From Bacteroidales bacterium (GTDB taxonomy: Bacteria; Bacteroidota; Bacteroidia; Bacteroidales; UBA932): a stretch of DNA of 56,416 bases. Made by a program: the position numbers and the translations under genes. The stretch covers positions 1 through 56,416 of the forward strand of contig JAFUGJ010000008.1 in the NCBI GenBank assembly GCA_017469425.1, given 5' to 3'. How positions within the stretch are numbered: position 1 is the stretch's first letter; every line of letters starts with the position of its first letter. Positions 49,790 through 56,416 of this stretch are shown here, in pieces. The notes under the pieces are model-generated. The model was not told the origin of the DNA. It saw nothing but the letters and a program-made list of their open reading frames with translations, and made no database searches.

Positions 49790-51709
49790 CAGGGCTTCGC
49801 TGCGGGCGATGAAGTCGCTCAGCGCCTTTCCCTTGAGAAGTCCTGCCCCGAGCAGGGCGAGGTCGACCACCTGCTTCAGCAGGTCCTGTTCGCCCGTTAT
49901 GCTGTGGCTCTGTTCCTTGGTTTCCTTTCCTTCGGCATCGGTGCCTGCGGGAGCATCCACTACCTTTTCGCGTGCATTCCAGATGCGGGCCACGAGGGGA
50001 TTTTCCATGTTGACCTTGATGTTGAAGGATTCTGGCATCTGTCCGTAGAAGTTCATGCCTCCGCCCATTGCGCTCATTTCGCGGTAGCGGCGCATGAATT
50101 CGTTGCGGGTGATGAGCACAGGAGCTGAATTTTCGCCAAGATTCTCTGCTTCAATGTAATAGTCGTTCCCTTCCGGGAAAGCGCCCTTGAATATGTCGTC
50201 GAGAGCCTTTTTCTCTTCTTCTCCCATCTCGGGCTTCACGCGGTCTTCTTTCCGGATGAGATTCGCAACCGAATCGGAATCCACGCGGGCGAAACGGGCG
50301 TCTTTCAGTTTCTGCTCCAGAAGGTTCACGAAGTGGGCGTCCAGTTCGCAGTCCATCAGGAGTACATCGTAGCCAAGATTCTTCGCGGCCTCAATCTGCA
50401 CATACTGTTCTTCCAGGTTCGTGGCATAGAGGTAAACCACTTTCTTGTCCTTGTCGGTCTGTTCGGTTTCGATGGCCTTGCGATAGTCGTCGAATGCGAA
50501 GAATTTACCGTCGGTGTTCTTGAACAGGGCAAAGTTCAGTGCGCGCTCGCAGAACTTCTCGTCGGAGAGCATGCCGTATTCGATGAAGAGTTTGAGGTTG
50601 TCCCATTTCTTCTCGAACTGCTCCCTCTGCTCCTTGAAAATCTCTTCCAGGCGGTCGGCGACCTTCTTGGTGATGTAGGTGCTGATTTTCTTTACATTGG
50701 CATCGCTCTGAAGGTAGCTTCTCGACACATTGAGGGGGATGTCGGGGGAGTCGATTACTCCGTGCAGGAGGGTAAGGAAGTCCGGCACGATGTTATCCAC
50801 ATGGTCGGTCACGAACATCTGGTTGCAGTAGAGCTGAATCTTGTTCTTGTCGATTGCCATGCGCTCCTTTATCTTGGGGAAATAGAGTACGCCGGTAAGG
50901 TTGAAGGGGTAATCGACATTGAGGTGAATCCAGAACATAGGTTCTTCTTCGAAAGGATAGAGGGCCTTATAGAATTCCTTGTAGTCCTCGTCCTTAAGTT
51001 CAGAAGGGGCCTTGGTCCAGATAGGTTCAATGCTGTTCACTACATTGTCCTCTTCCGTCTCGACCTCCTTTCCGTCCTTCCATTCGGTCTTTTTGCCGAA
51101 TACGACGGGAACCGGCATAAACTTGCAGTATTTGCCGAGCAGCCCGGAAATGCGCCCCTTGGCGGCGAATTCTTCGCTGTCCTTGTCAAGATGAAGGGTG
51201 ATTACGGTGCCCCGGTCTTCCTTCTTGCCGTCCTCCATGGAATATTCGGGAGAGCCGTCGCAGCTCCACTTCACGGCCTTGGCGCCTTCCTGCCAGGAAA
51301 GGGTTTCGATGGTAACCTTTTCGCTCACCATGAAAGCGGAATAGAATCCGAGACCGAAGTGTCCGATTATGCTCTGGTCCTTGTATTTCTCGAGGAATTC
51401 TCCGGCGGAGGAGAAGGCTATCTGGTTGATATACTTGTCCACCTCCTCTGCGGTCATGCCAATGCCACGGTCGATGACCTTCAGGGTTTTCTTTTTCTCA
51501 TCGAGCTCTATGCGCACGGAAGTGTCGCCCAGTTCGCCCTTGAATTCTCCGTTGGAAGCAAGGGTCTTTAGTTTCTGGGTTGCGTCAACCGCGTTTGCCA
51601 CCAGCTCGCGGAGGAAAATTTCGTGATCGGAATATAAGAATTGCTTGATTACCGGAAAGATGTTCTCGGTGGTTACACCAATCTTGCCTTGTAGTTTCTC
51701 TTTGGCCAT
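49781..51709 (-). CDS. htpG: Molecular chaperone HtpG (Hsp90)
   Basis: 642 residues. ATP-binding N domain (about 1-230) with 'LRELVANAVDATQKLKTLAS', 'GIGMTAEEVDKYINQIAFS' and 'GHFGLGFYSAFMVSEKV'. Middle domain with the catalytic arginine region 'SPDIPLNVSRSYLQSDANVK' and a C-terminal dimerisation domain. Full length for this phylum, no deletions seen. It folds clients and works with DnaK/DnaJ. The start ATG at 51707-51709 lies only a few bases after a hairpin with a six-T tract (51713-51745), which would bury the ribosome binding site; see the separate regulatory entry. Convergent overlap with the DUF4249 gene. Confidence 0.97.
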   Translation of the reverse strand: MAKEKLQGKIGVTTENIFPVIKQFLYSDHEIFLRELVANAVDATQKLKTLASNGEFKGELGDTSVRIELDEKKKTLKVIDRGIGMTAEEVDKYINQIAFSSAGEFLEKYKDQSIIGHFGLGFYSAFMVSEKVTIETLSWQEGAKAVKWSCDGSPEYSMEDGKKEDRGTVITLHLDKDSEEFAAKGRISGLLGKYCKFMPVPVVFGKKTEWKDGKEVETEEDNVVNSIEPIWTKAPSELKDEDYKEFYKALYPFEEEPMFWIHLNVDYPFNLTGVLYFPKIKERMAIDKNKIQLYCNQMFVTDHVDNIVPDFLTLLHGVIDSPDIPLNVSRSYLQSDANVKKISTYITKKVADRLEEIFKEQREQFEKKWDNLKLFIEYGMLSDEKFCERALNFALFKNTDGKFFAFDDYRKAIETEQTDKDKKVVYLYATNLEEQYVQIEAAKNLGYDVLLMDCELDAHFVNLLEQKLKDARFARVDSDSVANLIRKEDRVKPEMGEEEKKALDDIFKGAFPEGNDYYIEAENLGENSAPVLITRNEFMRRYREMSAMGGGMNFYGQMPESFNIKVNMENPLVARIWNAREKVVDAPAGTDAEGKETKEQSHSITGEQDLLKQVVDLALLGAGLLKGKALSDFIARSEALLK

Positions 51710-51712
51710 AAT

Positions 51713-51776
51713 AAAAAATCGTTTCAGTTTTCTGCCGAAACGATTCTCAAATTATGCGCCAGTGACAAAATGTCAC
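51713..51776 (-). promoter_or_regulatory. Hairpin with T-tract directly before the htpG start, plus an upstream palindrome
   Basis: Minus strand: AATCGTTTC (51745-51737) / GAAACGATT (51725-51717), then T6, then ATT and the ATG. Upstream, GTGACA-TTT-TGTCAC is a perfect palindrome (51762-51776) that overlaps the stop of the preceding lipoprotein gene. The hairpin may end the upstream transcript or act as a heat-opened lid over the htpG start. No Shine-Dalgarno is visible. Confidence 0.6.
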
Positions 51777-52369
51777 CAGGAGTAGCTGTCGTCCTTGAAG
51801 GTGAGCGTTATCTCGTCGAGCTTGGTGTTCTCGTAGTAAGTGGTCATCTGCATCTTCCCTTCGCGGAAAATGGAGTAGGAGATGCTGCTGTAGCCATAAT
51901 AGGGGGTGCCGCTCTGGGCTTCCCATCTGAATTTGATGTCGCCAAGCGAAGAGAATGTGGCGGTGTACCCGTCGCCTTCATCGTAAGTTCCCCCAAAATC
52001 GCTGACGAAGACGGGCAGCTTTCGGCTGTCGCGCCCCGTCATCTTGAGGTTGCCCACATAGTCCAGTCTGGTTCCGTCTTCCAGGCAGGTATAGGTCCAG
52101 GTGCTGTCGGAAGGGCCTTGGAGAACAGTGATTTCATATCCGTACAGGGCGTGTACGGCGGTGGTGTCGAAGCCGTCGGCAAATATGGCTTCGTTGTCCT
52201 TGAGGTCGATGTTGCTCAGAAGGGTGACGGCGAAATCTGCCGTTGCTGCCATGATGTCGGCCTGCATGGAGGCGAGATTGGCATTGCTGCGCTGGCTCAC
52301 CTCGTTGCTCTCGAACGAACATGATGCAGCGAGTATTGCTCCGATGGTGATGATGATAAATCTTTTCAT
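51773..52369 (-). CDS. Hypothetical lipoprotein
   Basis: 198 residues. Signal peptide with lipobox 'IGAILAASCS' (cysteine at residue 16), then a helix ('NANLASMQADIMAATADFAV') and beta-rich region ('GYTATFSSLGDIKFRWEAQ'). I do not recognise a named family. It forms an operon with the beta-barrel gene 17 bases upstream and is followed by htpG after 63 bases, which contain the terminator-like hairpin. Its stop codon lies inside the palindrome at 51762-51776. Outer-membrane or periplasmic location is likely; the function is unknown. Confidence 0.75.
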   Translation of the reverse strand: MKRFIIITIGAILAASCSFESNEVSQRSNANLASMQADIMAATADFAVTLLSNIDLKDNEAIFADGFDTTAVHALYGYEITVLQGPSDSTWTYTCLEDGTRLDYVGNLKMTGRDSRKLPVFVSDFGGTYDEGDGYTATFSSLGDIKFRWEAQSGTPYYGYSSISYSIFREGKMQMTTYYENTKLDEITLTFKDDSYSW

Positions 52370-52385
52370 ATTGTATCCTCCTCCT

Positions 52386-53030
52386 TTAGAATCTGTATCC
52401 CACTCCGAGCCGTCCGCCGTTGTAAAGGGTGCCGAAACCGAGTTCTCCGAAAACGAAAACCTTTCTGCCGTACTCTATGCCGAGCGGAGTGCATTGCGCT
52501 TCGAATTTCAGTGTGTCATCCGATTCGCTGGTTACCGTGTAGCCGTAGGAATTGACGAACGATGTGCTGCTTTTCAGATTGTCGAAACCGGCGTACTTGC
52601 CAATGCCGAAACCGAAGGACCCGTAAAGCTTCAGTGAAGCCTTGTTGTAGTAATTGAATTTGCCTGCAGGGAGTACATACAGGGCATTCCCTTTGCGGTG
52701 TTTGGTAATCTGGCCGGTGATTCCGTTGTAGCTGTCGTGGGAGAAATGGGTGATGCCGAAGTTGAGTCCGAGGCTGAACCAGCTGGCGAGGGCGAAGTCG
52801 ATTTCGGCGGTAATGAGGCCGGACGATTTGGTCGGCCCGTGATAGTCGCCGTAAATGCCTGAGAGGTTGTAGCCGGTGGCTCCGGTGTTTTCGCAAAAAT
52901 AGTCAAGGGCGGAACTTGGCCTGCCGCCAATGCCCACACGGGCACTGATTCTGGGGCCGTCATAGCTTTCCGCCACAGCGAGGGTGCACAGCATGATTGC
53001 CAGTGCAGATAGGATAAATTTCAGTTTCAT
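52386..53030 (-). CDS. Outer-membrane beta-barrel protein, hypothetical
   Basis: 214 residues. Signal peptide about 1-20 (ends 'LAVAES'), then alternating strands ('ISARVGIGGRPSSALDYF', 'FALASWFSLGLNFGITHFS', 'LKLYGSFGFGIGKYAGFD') and a last strand 'NGGRLGVGYRF' with C-terminal phenylalanine. The size suits a small eight-strand barrel. I cannot assign a family beyond porin-like OMP. Transcribed with the lipoprotein gene downstream, the two may form a small envelope complex; no function can be inferred. The gap to the HAD gene upstream is 39 bases. Confidence 0.75.
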   Translation of the reverse strand: MKLKFILSALAIMLCTLAVAESYDGPRISARVGIGGRPSSALDYFCENTGATGYNLSGIYGDYHGPTKSSGLITAEIDFALASWFSLGLNFGITHFSHDSYNGITGQITKHRKGNALYVLPAGKFNYYNKASLKLYGSFGFGIGKYAGFDNLKSSTSFVNSYGYTVTSESDDTLKFEAQCTPLGIEYGRKVFVFGELGFGTLYNGGRLGVGYRF

Positions 53031-53069
53031 ATAAGTATAAATTCCTGTTCAGGTATAATCTTGCACTGT

Positions 53070-53915
53070 TTAGATGCTTTTTTCGGCGGAAAGGTTGCGT
53101 AGCTGTTCGTCGGCTTTTACTTTGTCGATGATTGCGGTGACAATCTTGAAGGTGCGGGAGTCTTTCGTGTAGGTGGCAGGCGTGATGAAGTTCACCCTGC
53201 CCTGCCTCTTGAGTTTCACGGCAACTGCGCGCTTCTTTGCCGACTGGGGGTCGAATACCGCAATGGGATTGCCTCCGAACATGCCCACGATTTTCATGCA
53301 GGGGATGTCGGTTTCGCCGTCGCCGAAGTAAATCATGTGTGAGAAGGGGATGCGCTTTTTGTCGTCGGCTATGCTGGCGTTCACTTTCTTGGAGTCGTGC
53401 TGGCTGGTGATGCCTTTGCTTATCTTGAACAGGAACTGGGTCTTTGCCGTGTGGTCGACCGCGATGCCGGGCCATGCAGCTTCGCCGTTTTCATCATATA
53501 TGAAGGTTCCTGCATAGATGTGCCTGAATTCTTTGGCGATGGGGGAGCCTTCTATGATTTCTTTGAGTCCGGAAGAATTGATGTAGTGCTCAACCTTCAC
53601 TCCGTGCTCTTTCCCGTATTCGTTCACCAGGGAAAACCATTCTTTCACTCCGGGGAAAAGCTCGATGTGCTTGCCGAACTCCTTGAACTTGCTCCGCCTC
53701 AGGGGAATGCCTGCCTTGTGGGCCTCGTCGAACATCAGCTTCATGTAAGAGAGTACATTGCTGGCATCCTGCCCTACTGCGATTCCGTCGCTCATCTTCC
53801 AGAATTCCTCTTTTGTCTTTCCTACGGCCTGGATGAAACCGAACTCCTGCATGTTGCCCGGCGAGAGGGTTCCGTCGAAGTCGTAAATCAATGCCACGAT
53901 GGGTCTTTTGTTCAT
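53070..53915 (-). CDS. HAD-superfamily phosphatase (phosphoserine phosphatase-like)
   Basis: 281 residues. Motif I 'VALIYDFDGTLSPG' with the catalytic DxD, motif II serine in 'EHYINSSGLKEIIEGS', and motifs III/IV 'HMIYFGDGETDIPCMKIVG' with the metal-binding GDG.TD. A helical cap lies between motifs I and II (about 25-100). It hydrolyses an unknown phosphomonoester. The C-terminal tail is lysine-rich ('KIVTAIIDKVKADEQLRN'). It is the first gene of the short minus-strand group with the barrel and lipoprotein genes, and divergent from the acyl-CoA ligase. The substrate cannot be read from the sequence. Confidence 0.88.
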   Translation of the reverse strand: MNKRPIVALIYDFDGTLSPGNMQEFGFIQAVGKTKEEFWKMSDGIAVGQDASNVLSYMKLMFDEAHKAGIPLRRSKFKEFGKHIELFPGVKEWFSLVNEYGKEHGVKVEHYINSSGLKEIIEGSPIAKEFRHIYAGTFIYDENGEAAWPGIAVDHTAKTQFLFKISKGITSQHDSKKVNASIADDKKRIPFSHMIYFGDGETDIPCMKIVGMFGGNPIAVFDPQSAKKRAVAVKLKRQGRVNFITPATYTKDSRTFKIVTAIIDKVKADEQLRNLSAEKSI

Positions 53916-53984
53916 AATCTTTACCCCTTATTTCAAAATTTCGCCACAAATATCGTTATTTTTCACCACAATACAGCCTTTTCC

Positions 53985-54016
53985 TTTGGATAACGGCACT
54001 TTATATGATACTTTTG
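53985..54016 (+). promoter_or_regulatory. Promoter of the acyl-CoA ligase gene
   Basis: TTTG (53985-53988), 20 bases, TACTTTTG (54009-54016), about 28 bases before the start codon at 54045. Confidence 0.6.
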
Positions 54017-54044
54017 TCCATCATCAATTAAGTTTAGGTTAAAT

Positions 54045-55715
54045 ATGTACAAACGACCTGCGGCTCCACGAGCCGAACACTTCCTTGGCAAACTCCGGAA
54101 ATCCATGGCAACATGGTGGGACGGCCTTGCCGTCTGCGACTACCATGGCGTGGAGTACACTTTTGGCGACCTTGCCCGCAAGATTGAACGCATTCACATC
54201 GCTTTTGAGGCTGTAGGCATCGCCAAAGGCGACAAGATTACCCTGTGCGGAAAGAATTCTGCCAACTGGGCCGTATCTTTCCTTTCCATTTCATCCTACG
54301 AGGCAGTGGTCGTTCCGCTGCTTGCCGATTTCCTTCCGGAAGCGGTTGAGCGTCTGACCGACCATTCCGACAGCGTGGTCCTGTTTACCGACCCCGAACT
54401 TTTCGAGAAACTTGACATGGGCAGGATGCCCAAGCTCCGTTATGTGGTGAGTCTTGCCGACTTCCGGCCGCTTTGGGGCGCAGACGAGAAACTGACCGCC
54501 GCGTATGCATCCCTGGACGAGCGCTTCGCGGCCAAGTTCCCCGGCGGATTCGACGCTTCCTGCGTAAATTATCCTACGGACAACGACGGCGATCTTGCAG
54601 TCATCAACTATACCTCCGGCTCCACCGGAAATCCCAAGGGGGTGATGCTCCGCTACGAGTGCTTCAGCGCCACCATCGACTTCGGCCAGCGCTACATTCC
54701 CTGCAGCAACGACGACAATATCGTTTCCATGCTCCCCATGGGCCATATATACGGCCTCACTTATGAGTTCCTTTATCCGTTGATGAGCGGCGTCACCGTA
54801 TACTATCTTGGCAAGACTCCTTCTCCGTCGCTGCTTCTCAAGGCGATGGCGGAAGTGCGGCCCTATATCGTTATTACCGTTCCTCTCGTGCTTGAGAAGG
54901 TGTACAAATCTTCCATCAAGCCCGTTCTGGGCAAGTGGTATATGAAAGTGCTCACTGCCATCCCCGGAGTCAATTCCGTTATCTATAAGAAAGTAGGTGA
55001 AAAACTTCAGACTGCCTTCGGCGGCAGGGTGCGCGAATTCGTGATGGGAGGCGCTGCCCTCAACCCCGAGGTTGAAAAATGCTTCAGGAAGATAAAACTT
55101 CCCTATACCGTGGGTTACGGTATGACGGAAGCAGCTCCGCTACTTGCCTATGAACATCCTGACCTCTATGCTGCCGGTTCCTGCGGCAAGGCCGTCGACT
55201 GCGCCGATGTGCGCATCGATTCCGACGACCCCGAGCATGTTGCCGGAGAAATCCAGGCCAAGGGAACGAATGTCTGCAGCGGATACTACAAGTATCCCGA
55301 GGCGGATTCCGCCGTTTTCACCGAGGACGGATACCTGCACACCGGCGACCTCGGCACTATCGATGCGGATGGAAACATCTTTATCCGCGGGCGTTCAAAG
55401 AGCATGATTCTCGGTCCCAACGGGCAGAACATTTATCCTGAAGAGGTTGAGGCTGCCGTGAACCAGCGCCAGTTCGTTTCAGAAAGCGTGGTGGTGGACC
55501 GTGCGGGCAAGCTGGTCGCCCTCGTGTACCTCGATGCCGATGCAATCAAGAAGGCCGGGCTCGACGAGGAGGCTGTTTCCGACATCCCCGAGCAGGTGCG
55601 CCGGGGGGCCAACAGGCATCTTCCCGCATACAGCCAGATTGCCAAGGTGGAGGTGGTGCTCCAGCCTTTCGAGAAGACTCCCAAGATGAGCATCAAGCGC
55701 TTCCTCTATAAGTAA
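54045..55715 (+). CDS. AMP-forming long-chain acyl-CoA ligase
   Basis: 556 residues. Adenylation motifs: P-loop 'INYTSGSTGNPKGVML', 'VGYGMTEAAPLLAYEHP', 'YLHTGDLGTIDADGNIFIRG' and 'GPNGQNIYPEEVEAAVNQRQ', with the terminal lysine in 'KTPKMSIKRFLYK'. The length is close to bacterial FadD-like proteins. It activates a fatty acid to acyl-AMP and then to acyl-CoA in the cytoplasm or at the membrane. The gene stands alone on the plus strand with its own promoter and terminator; no beta-oxidation genes are close. Substrate chain length is unknown. Confidence 0.93.
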   Translation: MYKRPAAPRAEHFLGKLRKSMATWWDGLAVCDYHGVEYTFGDLARKIERIHIAFEAVGIAKGDKITLCGKNSANWAVSFLSISSYEAVVVPLLADFLPEAVERLTDHSDSVVLFTDPELFEKLDMGRMPKLRYVVSLADFRPLWGADEKLTAAYASLDERFAAKFPGGFDASCVNYPTDNDGDLAVINYTSGSTGNPKGVMLRYECFSATIDFGQRYIPCSNDDNIVSMLPMGHIYGLTYEFLYPLMSGVTVYYLGKTPSPSLLLKAMAEVRPYIVITVPLVLEKVYKSSIKPVLGKWYMKVLTAIPGVNSVIYKKVGEKLQTAFGGRVREFVMGGAALNPEVEKCFRKIKLPYTVGYGMTEAAPLLAYEHPDLYAAGSCGKAVDCADVRIDSDDPEHVAGEIQAKGTNVCSGYYKYPEADSAVFTEDGYLHTGDLGTIDADGNIFIRGRSKSMILGPNGQNIYPEEVEAAVNQRQFVSESVVVDRAGKLVALVYLDADAIKKAGLDEEAVSDIPEQVRRGANRHLPAYSQIAKVEVVLQPFEKTPKMSIKRFLYK

Positions 55716-55731
55716 TTGAAAATTAATAGTG

Positions 55732-55769
55732 AAAAAGGAGCGGCATCCGGTGGATTGCTGCTCCTTTTT
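55732..55769 (+). terminator. Terminator after the acyl-CoA ligase gene
   Basis: AAAAAGGAGC (55732-55741) pairs perfectly with GCTCCTTTTT (55760-55769), 17 bases after the stop codon; it can act in both directions. TATATTTG just after it (55772-55779) may be the -7 box of the next gene. Confidence 0.8.
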
Positions 55770-55799
55770 GCTATATTTGCAAGCAGTAGCGTATCAAGT

Positions 55800-56416
55800 A
55801 TGAAGAAGGTTCTCAGGTTAATTCTTTTGCTGGTGCTGCCTGTGCTGTTTTCGGTGCAGCCTGCCCATGCCCAGATGCGGGGCCGGGGTGCGGGGAACAA
55901 CCGCATGCGGTCCAATGATGTCTTCAATGTTTCCCTCTCGGTGGCGGATTCCCTGTCGGGTGAGGGCATTCCCTTTTGTTCTGTATATCTCAAGCCCGCC
56001 AAGGATACGATTATCACCAATTTCACCATTACCGACGCCGACGGCGCCGCCGTCATAAGTTCGGTGACAAGGGGGGATTATCTGCTGTTCGTGGAGATGC
56101 TGGGATACAAATCCCATGTCAGGCAGATTTATTTCAGCGCCAGGACCAATCTCGGCACCGTCCTGCTGCAGGAGGATGTGGCGATGTTGCAGGCCGCTTC
56201 GGTTACCGCGGCGGTTTCGCCCATGGAGATAAAGGGGGATACGCTGGTATACAATGCGGCGGCCTTCACCATAGGCGAGAACGACATGCTGAAGGACCTC
56301 GTGAAAAAGATGCCGGGCATGGAACTTGACGATGACGGGAACCTGGAAGTGAACGGAATGGCGGTTACGCAAATTACCGTGAACGGCCGAACCTTCTTCA
56401 TGGGCGACAAGAGCGC
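55800..56416 (+). CDS. Outer-membrane beta-barrel/TonB-receptor-like protein, N-terminal part, cut by window edge
   Basis: About 205 residues are visible and the frame continues past the edge. Start ATG at 55800, signal peptide about 1-25 (ends 'AHA'). A carboxypeptidase-regulatory-like sandwich follows ('FNVSLSVADSLSGEGIPFC', 'GDYLLFVEMLGYKSHVRQI'), then the start of a plug-like region: 'GDTLVYNAAAFTIGEND', 'LKDLVKKMPGMELDDDG' and 'ITVNGRTFFMG'. This matches the large Bacteroidota outer-membrane beta-barrel family related to TonB receptors. Its ligand and partners lie outside the window. Confidence 0.82.
   Translation, partial: MKKVLRLILLLVLPVLFSVQPAHAQMRGRGAGNNRMRSNDVFNVSLSVADSLSGEGIPFCSVYLKPAKDTIITNFTITDADGAAVISSVTRGDYLLFVEMLGYKSHVRQIYFSARTNLGTVLLQEDVAMLQAASVTAAVSPMEIKGDTLVYNAAAFTIGENDMLKDLVKKMPGMELDDDGNLEVNGMAVTQITVNGRTFFMGDKS

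Noticed and set aside
50333-51571. 412-codon plus-strand frame opposite htpG
   Set aside because: Antisense shadow of htpG; low-complexity V/L/E/F pattern.

Overview
The window reads as chromosome of a member of the Bacteroidota, most likely Bacteroidales. Evidence: several promoters fit the TTTG / TAnnTTTG pattern of that phylum; there are family markers such as an ECF sigma/FecR/TonB-dependent receptor/DUF4249 operon, DUF4954, DUF5020 and MacB-type tandem permeases; and the sigma-54 activator/efflux layout is typical. No plasmid or phage backbone is visible. The species cannot be named from this sequence.

Layout. 1-11,760 (minus strand): an efflux operon transcribed TolC-like outer-membrane protein, HlyD-like adaptor, FtsX/MacB permease, ABC ATPase, then three more permeases, the last cut by the window edge. 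Almost every gene junction carries a short REP-like hairpin repeat. The repeats also run in frame inside two coding sequences, and two clusters of them bracket a small GIY-YIG nuclease gene lying antisense in the operon. A likely sigma-54 promoter and a TGTAAAG repeat array lie upstream of the tolC-like gene. 12,045-16,544: accessory block with an AlbA_2/Schlafen-type protein, a broken partial copy of it, a GNAT toxin-like gene with a tiny partner gene, gene fragments, and a promoter followed by a candidate structured RNA. 16,552-18,812: a histidine kinase and a sigma-54 activator, probably the regulators of the efflux operon.

18,880-32,946: housekeeping genes: tRNA-Arg(ACG), rplS, dnaJ and grpE between two histidine-acid-phosphatase paralogues, rbsK, DUF4954, glmS, and metX-thrA-WYL regulator. 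33,210-37,149: AT-rich accessory island with a DUF2971 protein, a surface lipoprotein, a large imperfect inverted repeat and a second GNAT/small-protein pair. 37,422-44,047: purine operon (guaB without CBS domains, guaA, NCS2 permease, apt, DUF5020 outer-membrane channel, second NCS2 permease), which links uptake to GMP synthesis.

44,223-49,789: YkvA-like protein, ECF sigma factor, FecR anti-sigma, TonB-dependent receptor and DUF4249 lipoprotein, a trans-envelope signalling and uptake operon. 49,781-53,915: htpG with an unusual hairpin at its start codon, a lipoprotein, a beta-barrel protein and a HAD phosphatase. 54,045-56,416: an AMP-forming acyl-CoA ligase and the start of an outer-membrane protein cut by the right edge. 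The most novel-looking items are the GIY-YIG/REP unit with its in-frame insertions, the duplicated GNAT/52-53-residue gene pair, and the candidate RNA at 15,931-16,034.
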